The notes beneath the pieces were generated by a model. That model was given only the letters and a program-made list of their open reading frames with translations, was not told the origin of the DNA and did no database searches. A stretch of DNA of 64,000 bases from Vicia villosa (Eukaryota > Streptophyta > Magnoliopsida > Fabales > Fabaceae). The translations under genes and the position numbers were made by a program. Each line of letters opens with the position of its first letter. Position 1 is the first letter of the stretch. Shown in pieces: positions 1 through 12,660 of this stretch. The stretch spans positions 16,304,497-16,368,496 of the forward strand of contig NC_081182.1 of the NCBI RefSeq assembly GCF_029867415.1. Direction: 5' to 3'.

Positions 1-1300
1 CCAATTGTAGGGTCATCTCAAAATGAAAACTAAAACAAACCTTAAAGATGGGTTAGTTTCAACTAACCAACAACTATGCACACATTAGTAACCAATATAA
101 ATGAAAACAAAGATAAGGTACCAAATTGTAGCATTGGAGTTTGTTTCCATTTTGGTTTAGATGAGTCTTTTGGACTCTGCAAAAAGAGTCCAACATGTGA
201 AATACATAGTGCTATAGTAGCAAAAGAATAATGAGTTTGATAAAGGTGTTGTGGTAATAGTAACTTTACGGCACATGCAAGGAACATTGATTTTTAATTT
301 GTAGTGGTCCTTTTTCATATGTCGTTGATTGATGCTTGTGTTGTGCTGTTGGTGTTTGTATTTGTCGTGGTAGAAGCCAGCTACTAGTAGGACATTTTTG
401 GGCTCCAAGTTCTATATGTGGATGTGGATAGGAAAAGGGTAATGGCTACCTATTGAAGTAACCCTACTTTCCTCATTTTTTCTCTTACTTTATAAACAGA
501 AATTTAGATTCTGATAGTAAACAACACATGCATACAACTCAATAAGAATTTCAACTTTATAACTAAATCACCTTTTGTTAATACTAACAAAATTTCCAGC
601 TATGTGTCAATTATTCTCCTTTTGGTCTCCTCACTGGGTTTTCTTCTTTTGTACCAGATGTAATGGCTACTCTACTTTAGATTAGTTTGGAAATCAAAGT
701 TGGAACTAGGAAAAAAGTTGAACTAATGGCAGAAAAATTAAATACGGTAATAAATAAAATATGTCTGTAATTTTATAGTTAATTGTAGTAGTAAAGATTT
801 TATTGTGTTGTGTGCCAAAGAATTTAATTGTTGGGAGAGGTTTATCTGAGATTTTTCATACCTGGTATTGTGGCTCCAGATTATCTTTCCAATTCAATAT
901 GAGTATGTTGCTTCAGGCAGCATGATAGAAGTATGGACTTGTAAAAGGCATGCTCTTAAAAGATCTTACAGCAAGACGAACCATCGAATAAAAACAGTTT
1001 TAACATAAGAATCGTTTAAAATGATATAAATATCGTTTGAACAGATATTTCAACTACTACTTCGAGAAAATGAAGCGTTAACGATTTATCGAAGCTAATT
1101 TTATCAATTATCTTGAAACAGATCAATACAATGTGATTGCACTAAATAATTACCAAAAGGATGGATTCTTGATGTAGTCTTGAAAAGTGCTTAATAAACT
1201 AAGAACACAAGGTGTGAAAGATGAAGTTATGAACATCTCCAATGCAATAAAATAGTTGTGAACAAAAGGGCAACCTTCTATAAATGGATAATCACATGAA
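1..1300. other. Intergenic DNA, no gene recognised
   Basis: AT-rich sequence with short chance reading frames on the minus strand (around 63-408) that match nothing I know. No transposon ends, tRNA or splice-supported coding region could be defined. Part of 1300-1423 is probably the 3' untranslated region of the minus-strand SH3 gene that follows. Confidence 0.4.
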
Positions 1301-1423
1301 AAAAGTTTTCACCTATATTATAAATTACTATACTATATGCTAAGAACACACTATCTATTGCTAATCAGAAACCAAAACATTAACACATACAAAATCCCTA
1401 CTGCAAGAAACCAACAGGAAACT

Positions 1424-4400
1424 TCAAAACACTTCCGCCACTTTGCTTGCAAGGACTTGGTCCCTCCTTTCGACATAACCAAATGGAAACCAACCTGCTC
1501 TTCCTTTGCATTCACCCTCAGCCCATCCATTGTTTGACACCTTTCAAAATCACAATCATGTTAGGAACAACTTTTGACCCACAAAATAAAATGACGGTTT
1601 AAAATACGATAATGTTATTTTACATGCAATAGCACGTAAACAAGAAATAAGCGGGTAAATCACAAACCTTACGAACGACGATATAATCCCCAACAGATAA
1701 ATTTAGTTCAACTTCAGACTCGGCGTGATAGGGAAATAAAACCTGCACAAGTAAAATGTACAACAGAAAGTAAAGTAAGCAGTCTATTAGTTCTTAACAC
1801 ATTATCTATAACCTTCTTACAAGAAACAGTCTAACCTCTCCTAAGAAGTAACCCATATTGTCTGTTATGCCATTACGTTCCTGAGAAGCATAGACACCAT
1901 TCACTTCTTCGTATGATGGAGGTGGCGGCATGTTGTTGTCCACACTAGGTGTAGGAGGGGCTTCAATACGATGCCGTTCTGATACCATCTGTCATTACAT
2001 ATAAACACAACACATAATGATATCTTGTTTTCAAAAGAAAATGATGAAACAGTCAGATGGCATATACGACTTGAAAAACTAATCAAGAGACACCATCACT
2101 TGCCTCTCCTTCAAGATGATCAAGTACTTCGAGCACTCTTTGATGATAGGCACGCTCTGCTTCAACCTTCATTTTCAGAAGCAGATTGCAAAATTTAAGT
2201 GGGAGAAGTAATAGATTATAATTTATAACTGATCTAATATTTTACAAGAACTGAATATTGAAGCATCATATGGTGAAACTGTAATACCATAGCTATAAGA
2301 CGCTGGAGAGTTAACCTCTGTTGCTGCGCTTCAACAGCTGTCATTGCTGCAGCTGCTTCCTTCCCCAATATGGCCATGTTGGCCTTCAGGTCTTGCAGCT
2401 TTGTTTCAGCAGCTTCCAGTTTCATAGCATTGTCAGCATGGCCCGGTGTTTCCCTCACTTTTGCCTGGCGTTTAGAAACTTCAATAGCCTGTCTAGGTTT
2501 AAAAAACGGAGTAATTACAAAGTTCATACAAACGAAAAATAATTTATGAACTATTACTCAGATATTTACCAAAGAGAAAAAAGAAAAAAAACTAGCAACT
2601 ACTGAAAAAATGAAATTCAAGATACCTGGGCTTCAGCATCCTGCCGCATTCTGTCATAACGCTGAGCAAGATGCCTAGCATCCTCCAACGGAGCACCCGT
2701 CACCATTGCTCTTAAGGGCTCTGCAACCTAAGCATCAGCCAATACTTCAATCAATGATCAAATAAAGATAGCATGCAAGCATACACCAGATAAGTTAACG
2801 ATGAGTTGGCATATAAATAAATAAGTGAGAAAGATTAACTAAATGATCCGGATATTAATTAGTAAGTTTGATTCAATACTGAACTGGGACCTGGCCTAGA
2901 TATTCACTCACATTCAGGTTCATTAAAATTAAAAACGCTCAACTTGGGAGAAAAAGCAAACATTACTTACGGAAATTCAGATTGAAGTATATATAATTCT
3001 ATAAAATCCCATTCTGGAAAAAATTCAAGAATTACATAAATGAAGCCTTATTTGAACCCTGAAATCATGCAATTACAAGTGGTGGTACGATGGCTGATGC
3101 ATAGTATTAAAGAAAAGGTCTTGGTCAATGCAGTATTGCCAAAACCCATACCGTTTTAAAATAAAAACCAACCAGACCTATATCAAAAAGAAAACGTTAC
3201 TGGGTATCCATGTATGAAATTGGTAAAATATTGGGTGCTCATTCCTATAGAATCGTTTTCATTCTTTTTGTCTCAACCTCTAAGTCAAGACAATCACAAA
3301 AAGCCTAAGGCTTGTGAATGGTGTTGTTTGTAACTGATTCACTTCTTTCAAACCAAAGCAGATTGCTTTCTTTGTGCCTATTTATTTTTCAAAAACCACT
3401 TACAAACCAGTTTGGTTTTTAAACCACTTTGTGATTTTAAAAGAACCACAATTATAAAAAAAAATATGATATGCACTAATATAGAACACCAGACCAAAAG
3501 ACAAGTACAAAATAAACAACAACGCGAGTCAAAGAGCAAACAAGAGAGCCTATAGAATTTCTTTTGACACCTATAGAACAAACTTCTCTGCACTCCCAGA
3601 ACCTTTAATAAATGTTTTATTTGACCATACTTCACTTTCAGTTTCACTATACCACGAACTAAACAATTAATGCAATGTTAATAGGCTAAAAACTAGGATC
3701 CGGAGCATTTGATAGTGTTAACAACTGAATGCTAGAATTAGAATGAAATAGAAATACTTAAGTTCCAACTATCAAGTGAACAACAGACTACGGTAGAGGA
3801 TTGAGGAAACGCTGAAGAAAACAAAAGAAAGCATACTCGTGATTTTAAATCTAGCACGGTGAAGCTTGGGCTAAAAATAAACCGCAAATTAAAGAGGAAC
3901 ATATCGTCAATAGAAATCTGGTTCATTTTGGTGCAAAATCGTAAGTATTGGTATGAAACTTAACTGTATGATGTGTGTGTATTCGTATGCGCGCACGCAT
4001 ATATTTGAGTGTAGGTACCTGAGTGCCGAGAGCTTTTAATAAGTTCCCATGTTCCTTCTCCATTTGTGCACGGGCACGTGCGTAATTTAGCGCAGCTCTT
4101 GATAATGTACTACCACTGGTACATGTATTTTCTGCACCATATTTCCTGCTATCTTCTGACAACTTTGTTCCTATTAAATAACACATATAGAATTATAAAC
4201 TGAATAATAATATGATAGGAACTAGTATTTAGATGGAAAATAAGATCTAACTAACTCTTTCAAAATATCACCCTTACGTTGAAAATATACAGCTAAAAAA
4301 TGGAAATACAGATAATGGAATAGAAGAAATGCAGAAATATAAGATATAACAAACACAGATGATACATAGACTCTACCCTCCCTAGCGGTGCCAGAGGCCC

Positions 4401-6389
4401 ATTATGTACTAAGTTCTATAAACTAACTGAAAAGAAAACTTCATGACAGCTTCACCAACCAATAGTACTAACCTATTTCAACTTTCTTTGATCCAGTAAC
4501 AATATAACCTTCTACTCCACGGACAATATCTCTTTGATAATGCTGAAAAATTAATACATGTCATCCTCAGTAAAGAAGGGTATAAGTTGAGACCAAACAC
4601 AAACCAAATTAGAGGATTGGTGGAGAAGAACATGTAACCTTTCCCGCACGTGTTGAAATGTAAAGCTTCTCAAGTTTCTGATGTTGCTGAAGCTCTGCCT
4701 CATCAGTAACCATATTATCCGAACCTCCATATCCCCCAGCCCCAAACTGTTTCAGCACAGCCTAAACCACAGTAATTGAGATTAATTATTAACACCTAAA
4801 TAGATGAAGCTAGCAAGAGTAAGGAACAATTGAGAACGGGAGCAAGAAATGAATTGATTTGTCAACAAAATTATCCTAAGAAACTTATTCCAAAAGATTA
4901 GAGAATAAGCACAGCTATGGGGGGAGATAAGGTAATATTAAAGCAAAGAATCGATGATTTTTCTGATTTATGTTCACTCCTATAATAAAAGAGAAAGCAC
5001 CAAGAATACAGGTACTACAAAATACTGTGAATGTAAACCCATTTTATCCAAATTTTTATTTCTTTTTACTTTGTTGATGTACCTATGGGCGATGTATGTG
5101 GACCCAAACATTATTCTTCTTGGCATCACACGCCTTAGGACGACACAATTTGCATCTAGGCAGTAAGCCTTGGAAGGATACTATAGCAGCTCATATACAA
5201 GGTATCCAATCATTTTTTTTTTTTTGGTAATGAAATGCATCAAGTAAAGTGCTAAGACATGATATATTGAGTTTGAAATGCAAGGAAATGACCGCAATGC
5301 TTCTATCCATAGCCATCCATTAAATATAATATCATAGCATAACAAATACTAAAATTGATTATGTAAGTGGTTTCAAGTCATAAATCAACTTAGTTCCAGC
5401 TTCCAAGTAACCAAAGATGCAATGCAAGCCACCTCCCTTTTAAAGCATCTTCAGATAATCAGAAAACACCTCAGTGCTTTCCTCTTTCACATGATAACCA
5501 TCAACTCAGTCCTTTAAGTATTGCTCACTCCAATTTAATCCCTAGAGTATATAAATGATAAATAGCCTCTATAAAGTATATGAAGTACTTCATTTTAGTC
5601 ACTAAAGTATATGAATATCCATGATATCAGTCCCTAGCATCTTAATAGCAGGGACTAAGATGGCGAATTACATAAACTTTAGGGACACGAGACACTTACT
5701 ACATTTATATACTTTGGAGACTAAATTGAAGAGAAAATGATAGTTCAAAACTACATAGACGGTTTATTCCCTTTTTCGTATGTAAGCATGAATCTAGAAA
5801 GGACTAAACCACCAAGTTAGCATGAATCTAGAAAGGACTAAACTACATAGATGCTCTATAATAGATATCTGATATTATGAATTTTTCAAAAATGTCTCGA
5901 CTCTATTAAACGGTCGAGTTGATCCATATATTTCAAACACCTATTATAAATTTGGTCCCTATATTAACAAACTATTATCAATTTAGTATCTATATTTAAA
6001 ATGTTACTACAATGTAGTTTTCAAAATTACTATCGAAATCGGTCCCAAACTCTAAGACTAATAGAGTCAAATTAGACAAAGTCAATGACCTTTTTAAAAT
6101 ATTCACAATCTTAAAGACTCGTTGGTGGAAGAATATTCCCAAATAAAACCTAAGATTCAGCACGGAAATAAAAATCATGAGCCCAAATAAAAGATCATGG
6201 TATAGCAAAGATCATATTAGTGGCAGTTGGAATCTATGCAAAGTTAGCAGCTAAAAATTGAACTAATTATAGTCAAAGATTCAGCAAGAATGAAATAAAA
6301 TGAATAGCAGAAAAAGAAGAAGGATGTACCTGTTGTTGGCGAGCGACTTGTTCTCGAAGTTTCGATGCTTGCTTTCTGATAGCTTCCAT
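1424..6389 (-). CDS. SH3P2: SH3 domain-containing protein (SH3P2/SH3P3-like), 371 aa, ten exons
   Basis: Plant BAR-like/SH3 adaptor. In Arabidopsis, SH3P proteins act in clathrin-linked trafficking, cell-plate formation and autophagosome formation (family knowledge). Coding exons, in order on the minus strand: 6330-6389, 4639-4761, 4473-4542, 4019-4170, 2626-2727, 2288-2488, 2104-2166, 1836-1988, 1668-1742 and 1424-1540. All join in frame and total 371 codons plus TGA, close to Arabidopsis SH3P2. The start begins MEAIRKQASKLREQVARQQQ, typical for the family. Residues 1-260 are helical, coiled-coil/BAR-like and rich in Ala, Gln and Glu. A MPPPPSYEE linker lies near 277-285. The SH3 domain spans about 306-362 (VLFPYHAESEVEL, GDYIVVRK, NNGWAEG, GWFPFGYVE). 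Nine introns follow GT-AG except the seventh, which is GC-AG. The paralogue (SH3P2 or SH3P3) cannot be fixed without alignment. Confidence 0.93.
1989..2103 (-). other. GC-AG intron (intron 7 of the SH3P2-like gene)
   Basis: On the minus strand the exon ends GGAGAG and the intron starts GCAAGTGATG, with GC at plus positions 2102-2103. It ends AATGACAG before ATGGTATCAG. The join EGE-MVSE is what the family has at this place. The nearest GT (GCAA|GTGATG) would add four bases and break the frame. GCAAGT after AG is the strong consensus for the known minor GC-AG class. Confidence 0.85.
5531..5729. repeat. MITE-like inverted-repeat element in intron 1 of the SH3 gene
   Basis: Ends are imperfect inverted repeats of about 30 bp: CAATTTAATCCCTAGAGTAT on the left, and CAATTTAGTCTCCAAAGTAT read from the right on the other strand. 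No clear target-site duplication was found, so the family is unassigned. It has no coding capacity. Confidence 0.5.
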
Positions 6390-6494
6390 TCAACAAACCC
6401 AAACGATTTCTTCAATTCAATTCAATTGAATCGCACAGTTTTGATTCACACGCCAAACACCACCAGCAAGAAAGTATGAAGCTGTACTTGTAGC

Positions 6495-6515
6495 AGAGAG
6501 AGAGAGAGAGAGAGG
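6495..6515. repeat. (GA)n microsatellite in the 5' leader of the SH3 gene
   Basis: Pure AG repeat about 106 bp upstream of the start codon, so probably within the 5' UTR or core promoter (TC repeat on the coding strand). TC/GA tracts are common in plant core promoters. A regulatory role here is inference. Confidence 0.7.
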
Positions 6516-6767
6516 GTTTTCAAAATGTTTGAAAATGGAAATTTACTACACCTTTCGTTTTCTTGAAAATCCAAATTTACAAAAACGGAACGCTCTTTTT
6601 TAAATACTCTTTTTTTTTTTGGATAAAGGAGAAATATATTAAAACAAAAAAAAGAGGATTACAAAGAATACAAGAGGGGGACCAAACCAAACCTCTTAAG
6701 TCCTAAGCCTAAGCCTAGGGGTTCCAATTTTGTCTAACAAGTAATCCTTAGTAATCTCCTTATGAAC

Positions 6768-8655
6768 CTAACTAAACCAAAAAGATGCTTTACTCTTAAA
6801 ACCTAAAGATGCCAGGAAATCTGCACAAAAATTGGCTTCACGGTAAATATGCGTGATTCGAAAATCAATGCTAAGAGTGTAGTTCCAACACGTAAGCCAA
6901 CGAGATTTTAAATTCCAAGGCACTAAATTACAGTTAGTGATTACAGTTAGTGAAAGCATTGACAACCAACAAACAATCCGTCTCAATCCACAACTTCTTC
7001 CAATGCATTTGCTTTGCTTTTTCCACTGCCATAATAGTCGCAACAAATTCAGCCATAATCAGAGAACCGTCTCCAATAAACGTACTAAAGCTAACAATGT
7101 GATTGGCCTGCCAGTCCCTAAAAATGCCACCACAGGCAGCCAAAGGACCTTTAGCCATACCGTCGACATTACATTTAATCCAACCGAAAACCGGCGGACA
7201 CCAGATTACATCAATCAAACGAGAGGTTGGCCGGGGGTGAATGTTGATACCAAAAGCTTTAAGGAATGTGAAACTCATCATGGAATCATCAGCTTTCCTC
7301 TTGGTGAGGTTACCAACCAGTTTGGCCTTTGCCATGATGCTGCTAACACAATACTGCCAGTGTGTATGTTTATTTTCAAATCTGCTCAGGTTCCTAGTTT
7401 GCCAAATCAAATAAATCACATGAAGCATACAAGCCTTCGCAACTGACCTGGCCTGCGGACTCCAAGGCTTGCACAAAATCCTGATGTAGTCACTAATAGA
7501 GTGGATAATAAACGGGCTGGAAAGGATAGAGCTGATCCAGGTCCACAACTTTCTAGCAAAGTGACAATCAAAGAACAAATGGGGAGATATCTCAGCCTGA
7601 TTTCCACAGAGAGAGCACATGGATGGGATAGAAAAACCTCTTATCTTAAGATTATCATCAGTTGGGATCTTATTATGCAGCAGCCTCCAACAAAGAATGG
7701 AATGAGCCGGAGCTGAATCATGGTCCCAAGGGAAGGAAAAGATCTCTTCAGTACCAGCCTGTTCCAAACTTCTATAAGCACACTTAATGGTAAGATTCCC
7801 ATTCTCCAAGTTTTTCCAGGCCAGAAAGTCTTCAGTGTCCACATCATCGATTTTAAAATTGGCAATACTAGATATAAGGTCAGGTTTAGCAAGCAGCAAA
7901 TTCTCATGAAGCGACCACTGATTATCCTTCCAAAAATCAGCCACTAAAGAGACCAGGTTAGCATGGTATTGAACAGGGATATTGAATTTGAAAGCTAAAG
8001 GCTCACCTGTCCAATCATCTAGCCAAAAATTAACCTTCTTACCATTGCCAATAATCCACCTAGTGTTATCTCTGACAGTACTAATTTGCTCCCTGAGACC
8101 TTTCCATAGGGAGGACTTAATAGCATACTTGATCATCTTTCCCTTTTTAAACACTCTAGAAGCAAGAACCTTGGACCACTCACTATTCTTATTGAGGAAA
8201 TGCCAGCACATATGAAGATTAGCAGCTTTGTTATATTGCTTAAGAGATATTATTCCCAGCCCACCTTCATTAGGTCTCTTGCAACATTTCTTCCATGACA
8301 CAGTGACAATCTTCCTTTGCTCTACATTCCCACTCCATATGAAGTTTCTAGTCCAGGCTTCAATTGATTTGATAATGCTTGCCGGCCAGTCATAGATGGC
8401 AATACTATGAACCATCATACTGTGGATAACAGTTTTCACCAACAAAACTCTGCCTGCCATTGATAAGAGCTTAGCCTTCCAAGCTGCCAGCTTCATTCTG
8501 ATTTTACCTGCAAGAGATTGGAAGTGTAAAGCCTTAGGTTTGCCAATAAAGATGGGAACTCCCAAATAATCAAAGGGAGGGGCAGCCATTTTAAAACTAA
8601 TGATTCTGGCCAGATTACTATGTCTATCAAAAGAAACACCACCAGCATAAATTTC
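6768..8655 (-). pseudogene. LINE ORF2 C-terminal fragment: RT tail, zf-RVT and RNase H domains, frameshifted
   Basis: The frame opens at about 8655 with no start of its own; the first Met is at 8589. Recognisable blocks in order are: the RT distal block (DYLGVPIFIGKP, AAWKAKLLSMAGRVLLVKTV, WTRNFIWSG); a zf-RVT region (AYRSLEQAG, CWRLLHNKIPTDDNL, CSLCGNQAEISPHLFFDC); and an RNase H-like domain (KCNVDGMAKG, CGGIFRD, AEFVATIMAV, IETDCLLVVNAF). The first frame ends at 6934. The rest of the RNase H domain (ITHIYREANFCADFLASLG) continues in another frame to 6768. The break coincides with a 13-bp tandem duplication. This copy cannot make an active LINE protein. Confidence 0.88.
6927..6952. repeat. 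13-bp perfect tandem duplication that causes the LINE frameshift
   Basis: ATTACAGTTAGTG occurs twice, head to tail (6927-6939 and 6940-6952). Taking out one copy would make the two RNase H frames continuous, so this is very probably the disabling mutation. Confidence 0.85.
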
Positions 8656-8794
8656 ATTAAAATATATATATTAGTATTATTTTTTGACTGAAAAAATATA
8701 TATTATATTTAGAATTAATAATGTACTATTTTAATAGGAACATTTGAGATTCCTTAACAAATATTTTCTCAAGACAAAAGATACTTAACAAAGC

Positions 8795-9590
8795 TTTATC
8801 AATTTGAGATCATTCTGGGTTAAAATGTCATTTGGTTTCTGAGTTAAGTCCGTTGTAAAAATTTAGTAAATTCAAGATCAGTTCGATAAAAAACCAATGA
8901 AAGCTCGTGTTTGGTTTGGGAGATGTCTTAGGAAATTTTCATTTGGTTCATGAGTTTCGCCAAGAAGAAATGCTCTCTTTCAACTGTGAAGATCAATAAT
9001 TAAATTCTCCACAACAATTCTTGAGCCCATCCTGGTTAAAAACTCTATTGATTTGAGATTAGTCTAGGTAAAATCTCATATTGGTTCTTGAGCTCAATAT
9101 AGTGTAAAAGCTCAGTTGGTTCGAGATTAGCTAGTGTAAAATCTCATCTTGGTTCGAGGAAAACCTATGTAAAACCCTTGTTCGATTCAGAGGACAACCA
9201 ACATAAAACTCCATCTCGGTTGGGAAGATACCCAACATAAAATTGAATCTAGGTTCAGGGAATATCCAGTGTGAAACTCCATCTTGGTTCGAGATCATCC
9301 TCTAGAAAATCTCTATTTGGTTTGAAAGATAACCATTCTAAACTATGTTTTCTTTTCGCTTGGAAGTTAGCCTTTAAACGTAATGTCCTTATATAAGTAG
9401 CTTCGTGGGCACATCCTTTTAAAAATTCTCAAACTTAATGGATAATCTCAAGAAGAATTATTAGGGACATGAGTAGGTAAATTTAGGATGAACCTTTATA
9501 AATTTTTGGTCTCTCTCTGTCACTCTCATTTCTTTACCTTATTGTGTTTAAATCAACTCTCGTATCAAAAGATTCACATAGAAGGATTTA
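8795..9590 (+). repeat. Partial 5' LTR of the decayed element
   Basis: Matches the distal part of the repeat ending near 12660. It contains a degenerate array of roughly 50-60 bp units built around GTGTAAAA.CTC, CATCTTGGTTCGAG and similar words. The upstream two thirds of the LTR are missing next to the LINE. Confidence 0.45.
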
Positions 9591-9769
9591 CGACAGTGGT
9601 TTATCATTCCCTCAAAAGGGTGAGTTTACTCAAGCAACTTGAGGTTTAAGGTAATACAATTTTTAGAGGTTGAAAAAACCGGAAAACGCTTATTAACCCT
9701 TCTAAATAAGTGGTTTATAAATTGCTTAATCATTTAAAATTATTTTCGCTAACCCTTGGTTAAGTTGTT

Positions 9770-10035
9770 TGTTAAAGCGTCGATGGTGGTGCTCAAATGT
9801 AGTTAGAATTGATGGTAATCCTCAACAAATGTTTGTTGGATGGATGGTGGTGTTCAATAATTTATTTGTTAAAGCATCAATGATGGTGCTCGATTGGTGC
9901 AACATTGATAGTAGTTCTTAAAAATATGATTGCTAGCATCGGTGGGGGTGTTCAACAAGTTATTTTCGACCTAGGTATTCATTGACATTAATAGTGGTGT
10001 TGAACAGTCTTGATGGTCCTAATTGTTTTAGAGTA
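9770..10035 (+). repeat. Degenerate short tandem repeats around GATGGTGGTGCTCAA
   Basis: About five imperfect copies of a motif like GTTAAAGCATCAATGGTGGT followed by GCTCAA, inside the leader of the decayed LTR element. Two further related blocks of about 150 bp (9625-9775 and 10155-10290, both with TTGAGGTTTRAGGTA and TTAACCCTT) form a wider direct repeat. Confidence 0.5.
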
Positions 10036-10896
10036 TAAGGATTAATGGTGATCGTATCACTCCAAATGATGTCTATCAAGTTCCCATATCAAGCGATTTG
10101 TGGGAATGGACTTTTATGATTACTCGTTGTTCCCTTTTAAATGGGGAGTCTTCTCATGTTATCTTGAGGTTTGAGGTAGTAAACTTAATATAGGTTGAAC
10201 AATAAAAAAATCTGATTAACCCTTTGGAAACTGGTCTATCAGAAACCCTAGTCATTTAAATTATTTTTAATAACCTTTCGATTAATTTTAGAGTGTTTTA
10301 TAAGCAAATGGGTAATAATGTTAGCGAATGAGGTGGCATAAGGAGTATGCATATGAGCTAATTTTATTCAAATCTCAAAAGATCAAGGAGGCTAAAAAGA
10401 GGTTGTCCACTGATTTATTAAGTTGAATGATTATCTTCTAAAAGGAATCTCGACAAGAAATAAGCAAACTCTAGAAGTGACTCTCAATTTAGAAAGCTTC
10501 AAAGATAACTTAACCTTGTTCGTGAAAGAATCAAGATGAGGGATACCTATAAAGCTTACCCAACTTTTTATCTCAAAGTTAAACACTACCATACGTGGGG
10601 ATAAGTACAGTCTTATGACCTATTCATTTGTACCTCACCTTGGACTATGTTCTTGTTCATTTCTTTATCAGGTAACTTGTTCATTACTTGTGCAATCATG
10701 GTTATGTGCTTGCTTGTTTGTCATTTTTTCTCGCCTTTTTTATTATGCTAAAGGGGGAGAACTATACTGTAAAGGGGAATAAAGTATACCCTACGCTCAT
10801 GTGATGAAGAGTTTAACCACTCCAAAGTTTACCTATTTGGTTTCTCTTTTACCACTTTCCCGAGACATGTATTGTCATTGTCATAAAAGGGGATAT

Positions 10897-12660
10897 TGTG
10901 AACATATGTCATTGTAGATATTATCAAGGTCACATAAAGTGGTAGAATTTGTTGATAGAAAAGTTGTAGTCAATTGTTTGGTTTTAATGACTATAAAACA
11001 TGATATCAAACAATATCTAGTGAGGTATTTATCTATCGAAGATAGCTCTAGCGGTCAAAGATGCTCAAGATGTTTCATCAAGTTATCCTCCTAAATATGC
11101 TCTTAGAGATTATATGATCTCTTTGAAGTCAATGTTGTAGTCAAACAAAATTCAAGTGAAGACATTTGTTTAAAGGTTCGACAATGGTTTGTCCTCTCAG
11201 ATCATGATAATCAACTTGAAGATATCTTAAACCTCATCAAGCTAGAAGTTTCAAGGTTCTTATGTGATGCTAAAGTAAAAAAATAACGACGTCAATACTT
11301 GAAGCTTCAAAGTTGTAAAATAGAGGAAGTGTGAATGCTCGCTTGGTCGTGTCTATTTGAATGACCTGTGTCATGCAAAGGCATAAAGGTACTTTTTAAA
11401 GTACTATGGCAAAATCATACACAGGCTAAAAATATTTAAGAAGCCTATCCTGTTTTATTAAAACCACCTAAAAATGTTTTTAAGATTTAGCTAGGTGATT
11501 AGGGAATTGTCTGATCAATTGGGAGAAGTTTTACATCTAAATAATTGATTAACCATAATGTTATAATTGATTATTTCACTTTGTAATGCTTGCAATTGAT
11601 TGGAAGGAGTCCCTTAATGCTTGGCAATAACAAGAAATCAAAATATTCCTTATTGGGATCAAAAAATCGATTAGTTTAATTGAATAGATGACTATTTTCC
11701 ACTAAATGTCTTCAAATTTATACCACACCATGACATATAAATAGAGAATTTCTCTATCATTTTATTTCACTCAAAAAATGAGCTTTGATCTCACTTTCTT
11801 TTATCTCGTCGTTTTCTCTAAATCTCTCGTCATTTTTTCTAAATCTCTCATTTTCTCACATATATTTTGCCATTAGTGCTTTGAATTTGAGTAAATATTT
11901 CCTCTATAAGAAGTTGTTTGATTGTGAGATAAACCACTAAAAACTATTGTTTGGTTTGGGAAATTGGCATGAGTTTCTCCTAGAAGAAAAGCTCCCTTTT
12001 GGTTCATGAAGATCAACCAATTAGAATATCTATAACGGTTCTTAAGCTCAGTCCGTCTAAAAGCTTTATCGCTTCGAGATTAGTCTGAGTAAAATCTCAA
12101 ACTATTTCATGAGTTCAGCTTGGTGTAAAAACTATGTTTGTTCGATATTAACATGTGTAAAATCTCATTTCGGTTTGGACTTCAGCCCATGTGAAATCCC
12201 GGTTCTATTCGGAGGATGATCAACTCAAAACTCCATTTCGATTCAGATGATAGCCAGTGTAAAACTCCATTTTGGTTCGAGATCAACATGTGAAAAAAAA
12301 TTTGTTTGATTTGAAGGATAACCACTCTAAACATTGTTTGTTGTTTGGTTGAAAGCTAACCTTTAAACTTAATTTTCTTGTATAAAAAAATTCGTAGGCA
12401 TATACTTCTAAAAGCTTTCATATTTAGTTGATACTTTCGAAAAAAAATTAAAAACAAAAATAGGTCAATTTAGACTAAATGATGTTTTTCTTCCTTCTTA
12501 ACTTTTTACTCATCTATCTTTTATTCTGCTATTTATTTCCTTGTTTGCTTACATAATATTTTTAAATTATAATTTAATTTTAAATGATTTTGTTTTAAAC
12601 CATCGATTTTCAAAGATGCAAATTTATCCTCTCTCGTATATCTTTGATCGTACATTTCTT
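10897..12660 (+). repeat. Putative 3' LTR of the decayed element
   Basis: Begins TGTGAACATATG after a purine-rich tract and shares its last 700 bp with the partial 5' LTR. It contains a TATA-like ACATATAAATAGAGA (about 11733-11747), placed as expected for an LTR promoter. The outer end is estimated by comparison with 9590. Confidence 0.4.

Larger units (their letters stand above)
6609..8655 (-). mobile_element. 5'-truncated non-LTR retrotransposon (LINE)
   Basis: The minus strand carries the C-terminal part of a LINE ORF2 followed by a 3' tail ending in an A run (T run at plus 6609-6620), as expected for target-primed insertion. The reading frame is open to about 8655 and then stops matching, so the 5' part (endonuclease and most of the reverse transcriptase) is absent. 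That is the usual truncation of LINE copies. The tail lies about 220 bp upstream of the SH3 gene start codon, in the same orientation. No target-site duplication could be settled by eye. Confidence 0.85.
8795..12660 (+). mobile_element. Decayed LTR retrotransposon, probably Ty1/copia SIRE-like, 5' end lost
   Basis: Two diverged direct repeats about 3.05 kb apart (8800-9590 and 11930-12660; roughly three quarters identical by eye) share many blocks, such as GTTTGGTTTGGGA, AAAATCTCA, GATAACCA and TAACCTTTAAAC. Between them, near 10870-10896, a TGTCAT...AAAAGGGGATAT tract is followed by TGTGAAC. This resembles the polypurine tract and LTR start of SIRE/Maximus-type copia elements. After the first repeat, GTGGTTTATCA at 9592 could be a worn tRNA-Met primer site. 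No gag-pol frame survives. The superfamily call is inference. Confidence 0.45.

Noticed and set aside
157..408. 83-codon minus-strand frame near the window start
   Set aside because: No recognised domain, no supporting splice or promoter context; overlaps another chance frame.
6937..7446. 169-codon plus-strand frame
   Set aside because: Antisense shadow of the LINE RNase H/zf-RVT coding region.
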